Source of the DNA: Streptomyces sp. NBC_00258
GTDB lineage: Bacteria > Actinomycetota > Actinomycetes > Streptomycetales > Streptomycetaceae
DNA length: 64,000 bases
NCBI RefSeq assembly: GCF_036182465.1
Contig: NZ_CP108081.1
Location: forward strand, 9,052,001 to 9,116,000
Reading direction: 5' to 3'
Below, piece after piece: positions 32,664-41,211 of this stretch (the stretch's first letter is position 1; each line of letters starts with the position of its first letter). A program made the translations under genes and the position numbers. The notes beneath the pieces are model-generated. The model ran no database searches. It saw nothing but the letters and a program-made list of their open reading frames with translations, and had not been told where the DNA came from.

Positions 32664-32710
32664 GACACGTCGGAGCCGCCCTCTGACGGGAGTCACTGTT
32701 CTGACGCGAG

Positions 32711-33463
32711 TCACAGCTTGCCGCCGCGTCCGCCGTCGCGCCGCGCGGGCGCGATGAGCGTCGAGAGGTAGGGCAGTTGGGCGCCGTCCAGTTCGGCAGC
32801 GGGCCGGATGGACTCGCCCTCCAGCCCCAAGGCCGAACCCCACACGGCGTCGTCGAGCCGCCCGGTCTCCCGCAGCGCCGCGGCGACCTCCTGCGCCAGC
32901 CGCCCGAACTTGTACGCGACGACGGTCCCGGGCCCGTTGAGCGCGTCCTTGAGCGCGCCGGACCCGGCGGTGACGGGCACGAGCGTCAGCGGCTCGGTGC
33001 CCTCCGTCAGCACGGCTCCGGACCGGGCGGCGAGATCCTGCATGGCGGTGATACCGGGCACGGTCTCGACGACGGTTCCCGGTACGAGATGCTCGATGGT
33101 CTGCGCGAGATAGGTGAAGGTGGAGTACACGTTCGGGTCGCCGATGGTCGCGAAGGCCACGGTCCCGTGCGTACGCAGCAGCCCGGCCACCCGCTCCCCG
33201 GCGGCGTCCCAGGCGGCCTCGCGGCGCCCCCGGTCGGACCGCTCGTTGAGCGCGAAGACGACGCGTACGACCTTCTCCTCGGGCACGTAGTGCAGCACGG
33301 TGGCTTCGGCGCGCCCTCGCTCGCCGCCGTCCTTCCCGTCGGGCGCGGCCATCACGGGCACGACAACGACATCGGCGGCCCGAAGACAGTTGACCCCCTT
33401 GACGGTCACGAGCTCGGGATCCCCGGGCCCGACCCCGACCCCGATCAGCCTGCTGTTGCCCAT
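32711..33463 (-). CDS. cobI: Precorrin-2 C20-methyltransferase
   Basis: 250 residues from ATG 33463 (MGNSRLIGVGVGPGDPELVT). Tetrapyrrole methylase: GVGVGPGDPELVTVKGVNCL, VAFATIGDPNVYSTFTYLAQ, VETVPGITAMQDLAARSG and VVAYKFGRLAQEVAAALRET fit CobI/CbiL. Other methylases of this family have different substrate loops. It methylates C20 of (cobalt-)precorrin-2. It overlaps the end of cobB by 19 bases and ends 48 bases from the stop of the opposite ZIP gene. Confidence 0.94.
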   Translation of the reverse strand: MGNSRLIGVGVGPGDPELVTVKGVNCLRAADVVVVPVMAAPDGKDGGERGRAEATVLHYVPEEKVVRVVFALNERSDRGRREAAWDAAGERVAGLLRTHGTVAFATIGDPNVYSTFTYLAQTIEHLVPGTVVETVPGITAMQDLAARSGAVLTEGTEPLTLVPVTAGSGALKDALNGPGTVVAYKFGRLAQEVAAALRETGRLDDAVWGSALGLEGESIRPAAELDGAQLPYLSTLIAPARRDGGRGGKL

Positions 33464-34899
33464 GACCCGACACACCTCTCCACAAACCGACGGGCGACAC
33501 CGGGCGCCGATGCCCAGTGCGTGTGCAGATAGCTCGCATGCACGCCCTGCTGTACGAAACCTTCGACCCGCCGCACCGGCACACGGACGCCCCAGGCCGG
33601 AGCGGCCCCCGCCCCGGGCTCCACGACGGTCCGGTGAAACTCGTGCCCGCGCATCCGGCTGCCGGCCTCGGCCAGCACACTGTCGGACACGGCGACGGCA
33701 TCCCGATACCCCAGCGTCAGCCGCTCGTCCATCCGCGCCTTCGCGTCGATCACCCCGCACATGGGCAGGCCGTCGAGCTCACGCGAGAGATACAGCAGCC
33801 CCGCACACTCGGCCGCGACAGGCGCCCCACGCTCGGCGAGCGAGGCAACGGCCCTACGGAGGGGTTCGTTGGCGGAAAGCTCAGGGCCGTACACCTCGGG
33901 AAACCCGCCCCCGATGACCAACCCCCGTGTCCCTTCGGGCAGTTCCTCATCCCGAAGCGGATCAAAGACGACGACCTCGGCGCCGGCAGCGGCAAGCAAC
34001 TCGGCATGCTCGGCATAGGAGAAGGTGAAAGCGGCCCCACCGGCAACGGCAATTTTCAGCCCGTCCGGCGTTCGAGGACGAGCGCGTTCAGCGCGATACG
34101 GGGGTCTGGGGGCAGAGCCCCCAGGGACGGGAACGGGAAGGGGCGGCGGGGGCGAAAAAGCCACGGCCTCAGCCGCATCCCACGTGTCACCGGGCAACGC
34201 CCCGGCCCCACGCGCCAACGCGAACAGCGCATCCAGGTCACACCCCTCCCGCACCTGCGAGGCCATCGCGGCAACAGCGGCAACCGCCTCAGCCCCCCGC
34301 TCGGCAACAGGAACCAGCCCAAGATGCCGAGAGGGCGTACTCACCTGCTCAGCCCGCCGCAGGACACCGAGCACAGGCACCCCGGACGCGTCCAACGCCT
34401 CCCGCAGCATCGCCTCGTGCCGATCGGACCCGACCTTGTTGAGGATCACCCCACCGATCCGCACCTCGGGATCCCAGGAGGCGAACCCATGCACGAGCGC
34501 GGCCACGGACCGGGACTGCGAAGAGGCGTCCACCACCAGCACCACAGGCGCCCGCAGCAACTTGGCCACATGAGCGGTGGAGGCCAGCTCCCCTTCCCCC
34601 GCGGCCCCGTCGAACAGCCCCATCACACCCTCGACGACAGCGAGATCGCACCCCCGCGCCCCATGGGCGAACAGCGGCGCGACCAGCTCCGCCCCGCACA
34701 GATAGGCGTCGAGATTCCGCCCCACCCGCCCGGTGGCGAGCGCGTGGTACCCGGGATCGATGTAGTCGGGCCCCACCTTGTGCGGGGACACGGCAAGCCC
34801 TCGCGAGGCGAACGCGGCCATCAGCCCCGTGGCGACGGTGGTCTTGCCGCTGCCCGAGGAGGGCGCGGCGATGACCAGCCGAGGGACGGAAGAACTCAC
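33445..34899 (-). CDS. cobB: Cobyrinic (hydrogenobyrinic) acid a,c-diamide synthase
   Basis: 484 residues from GTG 34899 (GTGA with the cobO stop); the GTG at 34902 is possible. N-terminal ATPase with APSSGSGKTTVATGLMAAF (P-loop) and HKVGPDYIDPGYH. C-terminal class I-like glutamine amidotransferase with nucleophile Cys in VAAECAGLLYLSRELDG and GLVIGGGFPEVYGPELSANE. It amidates the a and c side chains using glutamine and ATP. The middle region contains a Pro-rich stretch (PPPPLPVPVPGGSAPRPPY) not typical of the family. Confidence 0.95.
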   Translation of the reverse strand: MSSSVPRLVIAAPSSGSGKTTVATGLMAAFASRGLAVSPHKVGPDYIDPGYHALATGRVGRNLDAYLCGAELVAPLFAHGARGCDLAVVEGVMGLFDGAAGEGELASTAHVAKLLRAPVVLVVDASSQSRSVAALVHGFASWDPEVRIGGVILNKVGSDRHEAMLREALDASGVPVLGVLRRAEQVSTPSRHLGLVPVAERGAEAVAAVAAMASQVREGCDLDALFALARGAGALPGDTWDAAEAVAFSPPPPLPVPVPGGSAPRPPYRAERARPRTPDGLKIAVAGGAAFTFSYAEHAELLAAAGAEVVVFDPLRDEELPEGTRGLVIGGGFPEVYGPELSANEPLRRAVASLAERGAPVAAECAGLLYLSRELDGLPMCGVIDAKARMDERLTLGYRDAVAVSDSVLAEAGSRMRGHEFHRTVVEPGAGAAPAWGVRVPVRRVEGFVQQGVHASYLHTHWASAPGVARRFVERCVGSWATAG

Positions 34900-35495
34900 C
34901 ACTCGATGCCCCTCTGCCCCTTCTGACCGGCGTCCATGGGGTGCTTGACCTTGGACATGTCCGTCACGAGGTCGGCGAGTTCGACGAGCTTCTCGGGAGC
35001 GTTGCGCCCGGTGATCACGACGTGCTGGGTCCCGGGCCGGTCCCGCAGCACGGAGACGACCTCGTCGACGTCGACCCACCCCCAGTGCATGGGGTAGGCG
35101 AACTCGTCGAGCACGTACAGCTTGTACGTCTCGGCGGCGAGGTCGCGCTTGACCTGCTCCCAGCCCTCGCGGGCCTTCTCCTCGTTGTCCATCTGGGAGT
35201 CGCGCTGCACCCACGACCAGCCCTCGCCCATCTTGTGCCAGTCGACGGCCCCGCCCTCGCCGGAGGCCCCCAGCACGCGAAGCGCGTTCTCCTCGCCGAC
35301 CTTCCACTTCGCCGACTTGACGAACTGGAAGACCCCGATGGGCCAGCCCTGATTCCAGGCCCGCAGCGCGAGCCCGAAGGCGGCGGTGGACTTGCCCTTC
35401 CCGATCCCGGTGTGCACGACCACGAGCGGCCGGTTCCGCCGCTGGCGGGTCGTCAGCCCGTCGTCGGGCACCACACTCGGCTGTCCCTGCGGCAT
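34896..35495 (-). CDS. cobO: Cob(I)yrinic acid a,c-diamide adenosyltransferase
   Basis: 199 residues from ATG 35495, overlapping the chelatase stop by one base (TAATG). P-loop HTGIGKGKSTAAFG at 28-41, then GVFQFVKSAKWKVGEENALR, YKLYVLDEFAYPMHWGWVDV and VVITGRNAPEKLVELADLVT: the full CobO/BtuR signature. It transfers adenosyl from ATP to the reduced cobalt of the corrinoid. Length matches the family. Confidence 0.96.
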   Translation of the reverse strand: MPQGQPSVVPDDGLTTRQRRNRPLVVVHTGIGKGKSTAAFGLALRAWNQGWPIGVFQFVKSAKWKVGEENALRVLGASGEGGAVDWHKMGEGWSWVQRDSQMDNEEKAREGWEQVKRDLAAETYKLYVLDEFAYPMHWGWVDVDEVVSVLRDRPGTQHVVITGRNAPEKLVELADLVTDMSKVKHPMDAGQKGQRGIEW

Positions 35496-37558
35496 TACGC
35501 GGCCCTCCTGCTGTTGCCCTGAACATCCCTGACGAGCCCGGCGATCGAGTCGGCCCGAAGCTCGTCCAACGTCACGGCCGTACCGCCGAGTTCGCCCGCG
35601 AGCTGCCCGGCGAGTCCGAGCCGCACGGGCCCGGACTCGCAGTCGACGACCACGGAGGCGACCCCGTCGGCGGCGAACAGCCGAGCGGCCCGCCCCGCCA
35701 GCGTCACCGGCTCGGGCCCGCCCGTCGCCCTCCCGTCCGTCACCACGACCATCAGCGCCCGCCGGGCCGGATCCCGCAACCGCTCCACCCGCAGCACGTC
35801 GTGCGCCCGCAGCAACCCGGCGGCGAGCGGCGTACGCCCGCCGGTGGGCAGCGACTCCAGCCGTACCGCGGCAGCGTCCACCGAGGAGGTGGGCGGCAGC
35901 GCGACCTCGCCCGTCGACCCACGGAAGGTCACGAGCCCCACCTTGTCCCGCCGCTGATAGGCGTCCAGGAGCAGCGACAGCACCGCCCCCTTGACCGCGC
36001 TCATCCGCTGCCGGGCCGCCATCGAACCGGAGGCGTCCACGACGAACAGCACGAGGTTCCCCTCACGCCCCTCCCGTGTGGCCTGCCGCAGATCGTCGCG
36101 CCGCACGACGAGGCCCGGCCCGGACCGGCCGCGCGCCCGCTGATGCGGGGCCGCGGCCTGCACGGTGGCGGCCAAATGCAGCTTGGTGAGGGCTCCCCGG
36201 GGCCGACGCGCCCCGGTGGTCCGCCCGTGCTCGGTCCGCGCCCGCGACCGCCGGCCGGCGGCACCCTCGCCGAGGCCCGGCACGCTCAGCACCTTCGTAC
36301 GGAAGGGTTCGGCGGCTCGTACGGGAGCCTGCTCACCCGCGCCCGGCGACGGGGCCTGTCCGCTCTCGGAGGGCTCGCCCTGCGCGGGCACCTCACCGGA
36401 ACTCTCGCTGCTGCCAGCGTCGTTGCCGTTGTCGGGCCCTTCCTGAGGCGGCTGCCCGCCGCCCCCGTCCGGACCGTCGGGATCCGGATCCTCGTCGCCG
36501 GAGTCGTCCGAGCCGTCCGAACCCCCGGACCCGTCGGAGTTCTCCCCGCTCCCGAACTCCTCCAGCGTCTCGTCGAGCTTGTCCTCGTCGAGTCCCGGCG
36601 CGTCGAAGGGATTGCGCCGCCGCCGGTGCGGCAGCGCGAGCAGCGCGGCCTGCCGTACGTCCTCGGCCAGCACCTCCGTGCGCCCGGCCCACGCGGCCAG
36701 GGTGGTGGCGGTCCTGGCCATCACGATGTCGGCCCGCATGCCGTCCACCTCGAAGGCCGCGCAGGTCGCCGCGATCTGCCGCAGCGCCCCGTCGCCGAGC
36801 ACGACCGACGGCAACAGCTTCCGCGCGGCCACGATCCGCGCCCGAACCGCCGTCTCCTCGTCGGCCCAGCGTGCCGCGAAGCCGTCCGGATCGTCGTCGT
36901 ACGCGAGCCGCCGCCGCACGACCTCGACCCGCTGATCGGGCTCCCGCGAGGCGGCCACCTCGACCGTCAGCCCGAACCGGTCGAGCAACTGCGGCCGCAA
37001 CTCGCCCTCTTCGGGGTTCATCGTCCCCACCAGCAGGAACCGCGCGGCATGCCGTACGGAGACACCCTCGCGCTCCACGTACGAGGCACCCATCGCGGCC
37101 GCGTCCAACAGCAGGTCGACCAGGTGGTCGTGGAGGAGGTTGACCTCGTCCACGTACAGGATCCCGCGATGCGCGTCGGCCAGCAGGCCCGGCTCGAAGG
37201 CCTTCACGCCCTCGGCCAGCGCACGCTCGATGTCGAGGGCGCCCACGAGCCGGTCCTCCGAGGCGCCGACCGGCAACTCGACCATGCGCGCGGGCCGTTG
37301 GACTCCCGGTCCCATCTCGTGCGGTCCGTCCGGGCACGCGGGGTCGGGAGCCGCGGGGGCACACGAGAACCGGCATCCGGCGACGACGTCCACCTCGGGC
37401 ATGAGCGCCGAGAGCGCGCGCACGGCCGTCGACTTGGCGGTGCCCTTCTCGCCGCGTACGAGCACACCGCCGACCGCGGGTGACACGGCGTTCAGGAGCA
37501 GCGCGAGCCGCAGGTCGTCCTGCCCGACGACAGCCGTGAACGGAAAGGGGGTACTCAC
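35495..37558 (-). CDS. Mg/Co-chelatase ChlI-ChlD-type subunit (AAA+ and vWA)
   Basis: 687 residues from GTG 37558 (GTGA overlap with cobN). The N-terminal AAA+ ATPase has Walker A GEKGTAKST at 36-44 and Walker B GILYVDEVNLLHDHLV; DAHRGILYVDEVNLL is ChlI-like. A long acidic Gly/Ser/Pro-rich linker follows, then a Pro/Arg segment, and a von Willebrand A domain with MIDAS motif VVDASGSMAARQRM. In actinobacteria lacking CobS and CobT this fused protein is thought to serve as the motor subunits for the CobN cobaltochelatase, which the linkage with cobN supports. Confidence 0.92.
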   Translation of the reverse strand: MSTPFPFTAVVGQDDLRLALLLNAVSPAVGGVLVRGEKGTAKSTAVRALSALMPEVDVVAGCRFSCAPAAPDPACPDGPHEMGPGVQRPARMVELPVGASEDRLVGALDIERALAEGVKAFEPGLLADAHRGILYVDEVNLLHDHLVDLLLDAAAMGASYVEREGVSVRHAARFLLVGTMNPEEGELRPQLLDRFGLTVEVAASREPDQRVEVVRRRLAYDDDPDGFAARWADEETAVRARIVAARKLLPSVVLGDGALRQIAATCAAFEVDGMRADIVMARTATTLAAWAGRTEVLAEDVRQAALLALPHRRRRNPFDAPGLDEDKLDETLEEFGSGENSDGSGGSDGSDDSGDEDPDPDGPDGGGGQPPQEGPDNGNDAGSSESSGEVPAQGEPSESGQAPSPGAGEQAPVRAAEPFRTKVLSVPGLGEGAAGRRSRARTEHGRTTGARRPRGALTKLHLAATVQAAAPHQRARGRSGPGLVVRRDDLRQATREGREGNLVLFVVDASGSMAARQRMSAVKGAVLSLLLDAYQRRDKVGLVTFRGSTGEVALPPTSSVDAAAVRLESLPTGGRTPLAAGLLRAHDVLRVERLRDPARRALMVVVTDGRATGGPEPVTLAGRAARLFAADGVASVVVDCESGPVRLGLAGQLAGELGGTAVTLDELRADSIAGLVRDVQGNSRRAA

Positions 37559-40500
37559 TGGTCGTCGCCCTCCAAGTCGCCTTCGAGCTCCAGATACGTG
37601 GCGCGCAGCCGCTCCAGCGTCTCGGCGTCCGGCTCGGCCCACAGCCCGCGGTCCGCCGCCTCAAGGAGCCGTTCCGTGATGCCGCGCAGGGCCCAGGGGT
37701 TGGACTTCTTCATGAAGTCCCGGTTCTCCGCGTCGAAGACGTACTCCGCGCTGAGTTTCTCGTACATCCAGTCGTCGACGACCCCGGCCGTGGCGTCGTA
37801 CCCGAAGAGGTAGTCGACGGTCGCCGCCATCTCGAAGGCGCCCTTGTAGCCGTGCCGCCGCATGGCCGCCATCCAGCGCGGGTTGACCACGCGGGCGCGG
37901 AAGACCCGGTGGGTCTCCTCGCCGAGGGTGCGGGTCTTGACCTGGTCGGGGGTGGCGGAGTCGCCGACGTACGCCTCGGGGCTCGCGCCCGTCAGATGCC
38001 TGACCATGGCGACCATGCCGCCGTGGTATTGGAAGTAGTCGTCCGCGTCGACGAGGTCGTGCTCGCGGGTGTCGACGTTCTTGGCGGCGACGGCGATGCG
38101 CTTGAACGCGGTCTCCATGTCCCCGCGCGCCGCCCGCCCGTCCAGCCCGCGCCCGTACGCGTAGCCGCCCCACACCGCGTACACCTCGGCGAGGTCGGCG
38201 TCGGAGCGCCAGTTGCGCGCGTCGATGAGGGGGAGGAGACCGGCACCGTACGCGCCCGGCTTCGAGCCGAAGATACGGGACGTCGCGCGCCGTCGGTCGC
38301 CGTGCTCGGCGGTGTCCTCGTCGGCGTGCGCGCGGACATAGTTCCGGTCGGCGGGCTCGTCCAGGTCGGCCACCGCCCGTACCGCGTCGTCGATCAGCCC
38401 GACCACGTGCGGGAACGCGTCCCGGAAGAAGCCGGAGATGCGGACCGTGACGTCGATGCGCGGCCGGCCGAGCTCCTCCAGGCCGACGACCTCGAAGCCG
38501 GTGACGCGCCGCGAGGCGTCGTCCCACACCGGCCGGCAGCCCAGCAACGCCAGGATCTCCGCGATGTCGTCGCCCTGGGTGCGCATCGCGGAGGTGCCCC
38601 AGACCGTGAGCCCGACGGACTTCGGGTAGTCGCCGGTGTCCTGGAGGTACCGCTGCACGAGCGAGTCGGCCAGCGACTGCCCGACCTCCCAACTCAGCCT
38701 GGACGGGATCGCCTTGGGGTCGACGGAGTAGAAGTTCCGGCCGGTCGGCAGGACGTTCACGAGTCCACGGGTCGGTGAACCCGAGGGACCCGCCGGGACG
38801 TAACCGCCGTTCAGGGCAAGGAGGATGTGGTCGATCTCGTCCGTCGTACGGGCAAGACGCGGCACCACCTCACGGCACGCGAACTCCAACACCCCGACGG
38901 CGTCGGGCAGTTCGGTGCCGCCCAGCACGTCGCGCACGAGGGCGGGCACGGCGGCGACTTCCCAGGCGCGCTCCTCCATGCCCTCCGCGAACCGGCGGCA
39001 CAGCTGCTCAAGGAGGTCGATCGCGTCGGCCGCCGACCGCGAGGGTCCCGAGACCAGGTCGGTCAGCTCGACCGGCACCTTCACCGGAGCGCCGGGCTCG
39101 CCCAGCAACTCCTTCTCGACCAGGCCGAAGTGCTCGGCGAGACAGGCCCGCAGACCCGGCAGCGCGTTCGCCGCCCCGCCCCACACCTGGGAGGCCCGCA
39201 GCACGGCCAGTACGAGGTTCACGCGCGGCTCGGCCTCCGGGCCGCCACCGAGAATGTGCAGGCCGTCGCGGATCTGCACATCCTTGATCTCGCACAGATA
39301 GCCGTCGATGTGCATGACGAACTCGTCGAATGCCTCGTCGTCCGGCTGGTCGTCCACATGCAGGTCGTGGTGCAGCTCGGCCGCCTTGACCAGCGTCCAG
39401 ATCTGGGCCCGCACGGCCGGGGCCTTCGTCGGGTCCAGGTCGGACACGAGCGCGTACTCGTCGAGGAGTTGCTCCAGCTTCGCCAGATCGCCGTACGTGT
39501 CCGCACGCGCCATCGGCGGTACGAGGTGGTCGACGACCGTGGCATGCCCGCGGCGCTTGGCCTGAGTGCCCTCGCCGGGGTCGTTGACGATGAAGGGGTA
39601 GACGAGCGGGAGTTCACCGAGGACGGCGTCCGGCGCGCAGCCGCCGCTGAGCCCGAGTCCCTTGCCCGGCAGCCATTCCATCGTGCCGTGCTTGCCCATG
39701 TGCACGACGGCGTCGGCGCCGAAGCTGTTGTCCAGCCAGCGGTAGGCCGCCATGTAGTGGTGCGACGGCGGCATGTCCGGGTCGTGGTAGATCGCGATCG
39801 GGTTCTCGCCGAAACCGCGCGGCGGCTGGATCATCACGACGACGTTCCCGAACTGGAGGGACGCCAGCACGATGTCGTCGCCGTCCACGTACAGGTTGCC
39901 CGGAGGCTCGCCCCACGCCTCCAGCATCCCGTTCCGCAGATCCGGGTCGAGCTTGTCGAACCAGGCCCGGTAGTCGGCGAGCGGCACGCGTGCGGGGGCC
40001 GAGGCGAGCTGCTCCTCGGTCAGCCACTCGACGTCGTGGCCGCCGGCCGCGATCAGCCGGTGGATCAACTCGTCGCCGTTGTCCGGGTATTCGGTCAGCG
40101 CGTACCCGGCGTCCCGCAGCGCGTCGAGGACCCGTACCGCCGAGGCGGGGGTGTCGAGGCCGACCGCGTTGCCGACCCGGGAGTGCTTGGTCGGATAGGC
40201 GGTGAAGACCAGCGCGAGCTTCTTCTCCGCGTTCGGCTTGTGCTTCAACCGGGCGTGACGCACGGCGATCCCGGCGACCCGGGCGGCCCGCTCGGGGTCG
40301 GCGACGTACACCGGAACGTCGTCCGGACCCTGTTCCTTGAACGAGAACGGGACCGTGATGAGGCGTCCGTCGAACTCGGGGATCGCGACCTGCATCGCCG
40401 CGTCCATGGGGGAGAGGGCGGCGTCCGACCCGGCCCAGGCTGCCCGCGACGAGGTCAGGCAGAGCCCTTGCAGGACAGGGACGTTGAGGTCGGCGAGCGC

Positions 40501-41211
40501 GCCGATGTCCCAGGCCTCCTCGTCACCGCCCGCGGACGCCTGCGAGGCGTGCGTGCCACCGGCGGCGAGGACCGTGGCGACCAGCGCGTCGGCCGTGCCG
40601 AGGATCTCGTACAGGCCCGCGTCGGCGTCACGCAGCGAACCGCAGTACACGGCAAGGGCGTTGGCGCCCCGGGCCTCGATCGCGTCGCACAGGGTGTCCA
40701 CGAAGGCGGTGTTGCCGCTCAGTTGGTGGGCCCGGTAGAAGAGCACGCCCACGGTCGGACGGCCCTCGACGTACGCGCGCTCGCCGTGGACCCCGAACTC
40801 GGGCATCTTCCGCGGCTCTTCGAACCCCTCGCCCGTCAGCAGCACGGTGTCGGAGAGGAAGCGGGCCAGCTCGGCCAGGTTCTCCGGGCCGCCCTCGACG
40901 AGATAGCGCAGCGCCTCCGCGACGACCCCGGCGGGCACGGACGACTCGGCCATCAGCTCCGCGTCGGGGACGGACTCCCCGCCGAGCAGCACGGTCGGAA
41001 TACCGGACGCCTTGAGCGCGGCGAGCCCGTCCTCCCAGGCACGCTTGCCGCCCAGCAGCCGTACGACGGCGACGTCCGCGCCCCGGACCAGCGCGGGAAG
41101 CTCCTCCGCGACATCCACGCGGGTCGGATTGCCGATCCGGTACGCGGCGCCGGCGGCACGCGCCGCCAGCAGATCCGTGTCGGCGGTCGACAACAACAAC
41201 ACTGTGCTCAT
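37555..41211 (-). CDS. cobN: Cobaltochelatase large subunit CobN
   Basis: 1218 residues from ATG 41211 (ATGA overlap with cobQ). It is a CobN/Mg-chelatase H family protein: RPTVGVLFYRAHQLSGNTAF, LVFTAYPTKHSRVGNAVGLD, AWGEPPGNLYVDGDDIVLAS, VHMGKHGTMEWLPGKGLGLS, NDPGEGTQAKRRGHATVVDH and GSKPGAYGAGLLPLIDARNW are all conserved CobN blocks. It inserts Co2+ into hydrogenobyrinic acid a,c-diamide in the late-cobalt (aerobic) route, with the adjacent AAA+ subunit. Length is normal for CobN. Confidence 0.97.
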   Translation of the reverse strand: MSTVLLLSTADTDLLAARAAGAAYRIGNPTRVDVAEELPALVRGADVAVVRLLGGKRAWEDGLAALKASGIPTVLLGGESVPDAELMAESSVPAGVVAEALRYLVEGGPENLAELARFLSDTVLLTGEGFEEPRKMPEFGVHGERAYVEGRPTVGVLFYRAHQLSGNTAFVDTLCDAIEARGANALAVYCGSLRDADAGLYEILGTADALVATVLAAGGTHASQASAGGDEEAWDIGALADLNVPVLQGLCLTSSRAAWAGSDAALSPMDAAMQVAIPEFDGRLITVPFSFKEQGPDDVPVYVADPERAARVAGIAVRHARLKHKPNAEKKLALVFTAYPTKHSRVGNAVGLDTPASAVRVLDALRDAGYALTEYPDNGDELIHRLIAAGGHDVEWLTEEQLASAPARVPLADYRAWFDKLDPDLRNGMLEAWGEPPGNLYVDGDDIVLASLQFGNVVVMIQPPRGFGENPIAIYHDPDMPPSHHYMAAYRWLDNSFGADAVVHMGKHGTMEWLPGKGLGLSGGCAPDAVLGELPLVYPFIVNDPGEGTQAKRRGHATVVDHLVPPMARADTYGDLAKLEQLLDEYALVSDLDPTKAPAVRAQIWTLVKAAELHHDLHVDDQPDDEAFDEFVMHIDGYLCEIKDVQIRDGLHILGGGPEAEPRVNLVLAVLRASQVWGGAANALPGLRACLAEHFGLVEKELLGEPGAPVKVPVELTDLVSGPSRSAADAIDLLEQLCRRFAEGMEERAWEVAAVPALVRDVLGGTELPDAVGVLEFACREVVPRLARTTDEIDHILLALNGGYVPAGPSGSPTRGLVNVLPTGRNFYSVDPKAIPSRLSWEVGQSLADSLVQRYLQDTGDYPKSVGLTVWGTSAMRTQGDDIAEILALLGCRPVWDDASRRVTGFEVVGLEELGRPRIDVTVRISGFFRDAFPHVVGLIDDAVRAVADLDEPADRNYVRAHADEDTAEHGDRRRATSRIFGSKPGAYGAGLLPLIDARNWRSDADLAEVYAVWGGYAYGRGLDGRAARGDMETAFKRIAVAAKNVDTREHDLVDADDYFQYHGGMVAMVRHLTGASPEAYVGDSATPDQVKTRTLGEETHRVFRARVVNPRWMAAMRRHGYKGAFEMAATVDYLFGYDATAGVVDDWMYEKLSAEYVFDAENRDFMKKSNPWALRGITERLLEAADRGLWAEPDAETLERLRATYLELEGDLEGDDQ

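Noticed and set aside
31803..33701. A 632-codon minus-strand frame covering the ZIP gene
   Set aside because: It overlaps cobI in another frame and is antisense to the clearly real ZIP transporter; the product is Arg-rich noise.
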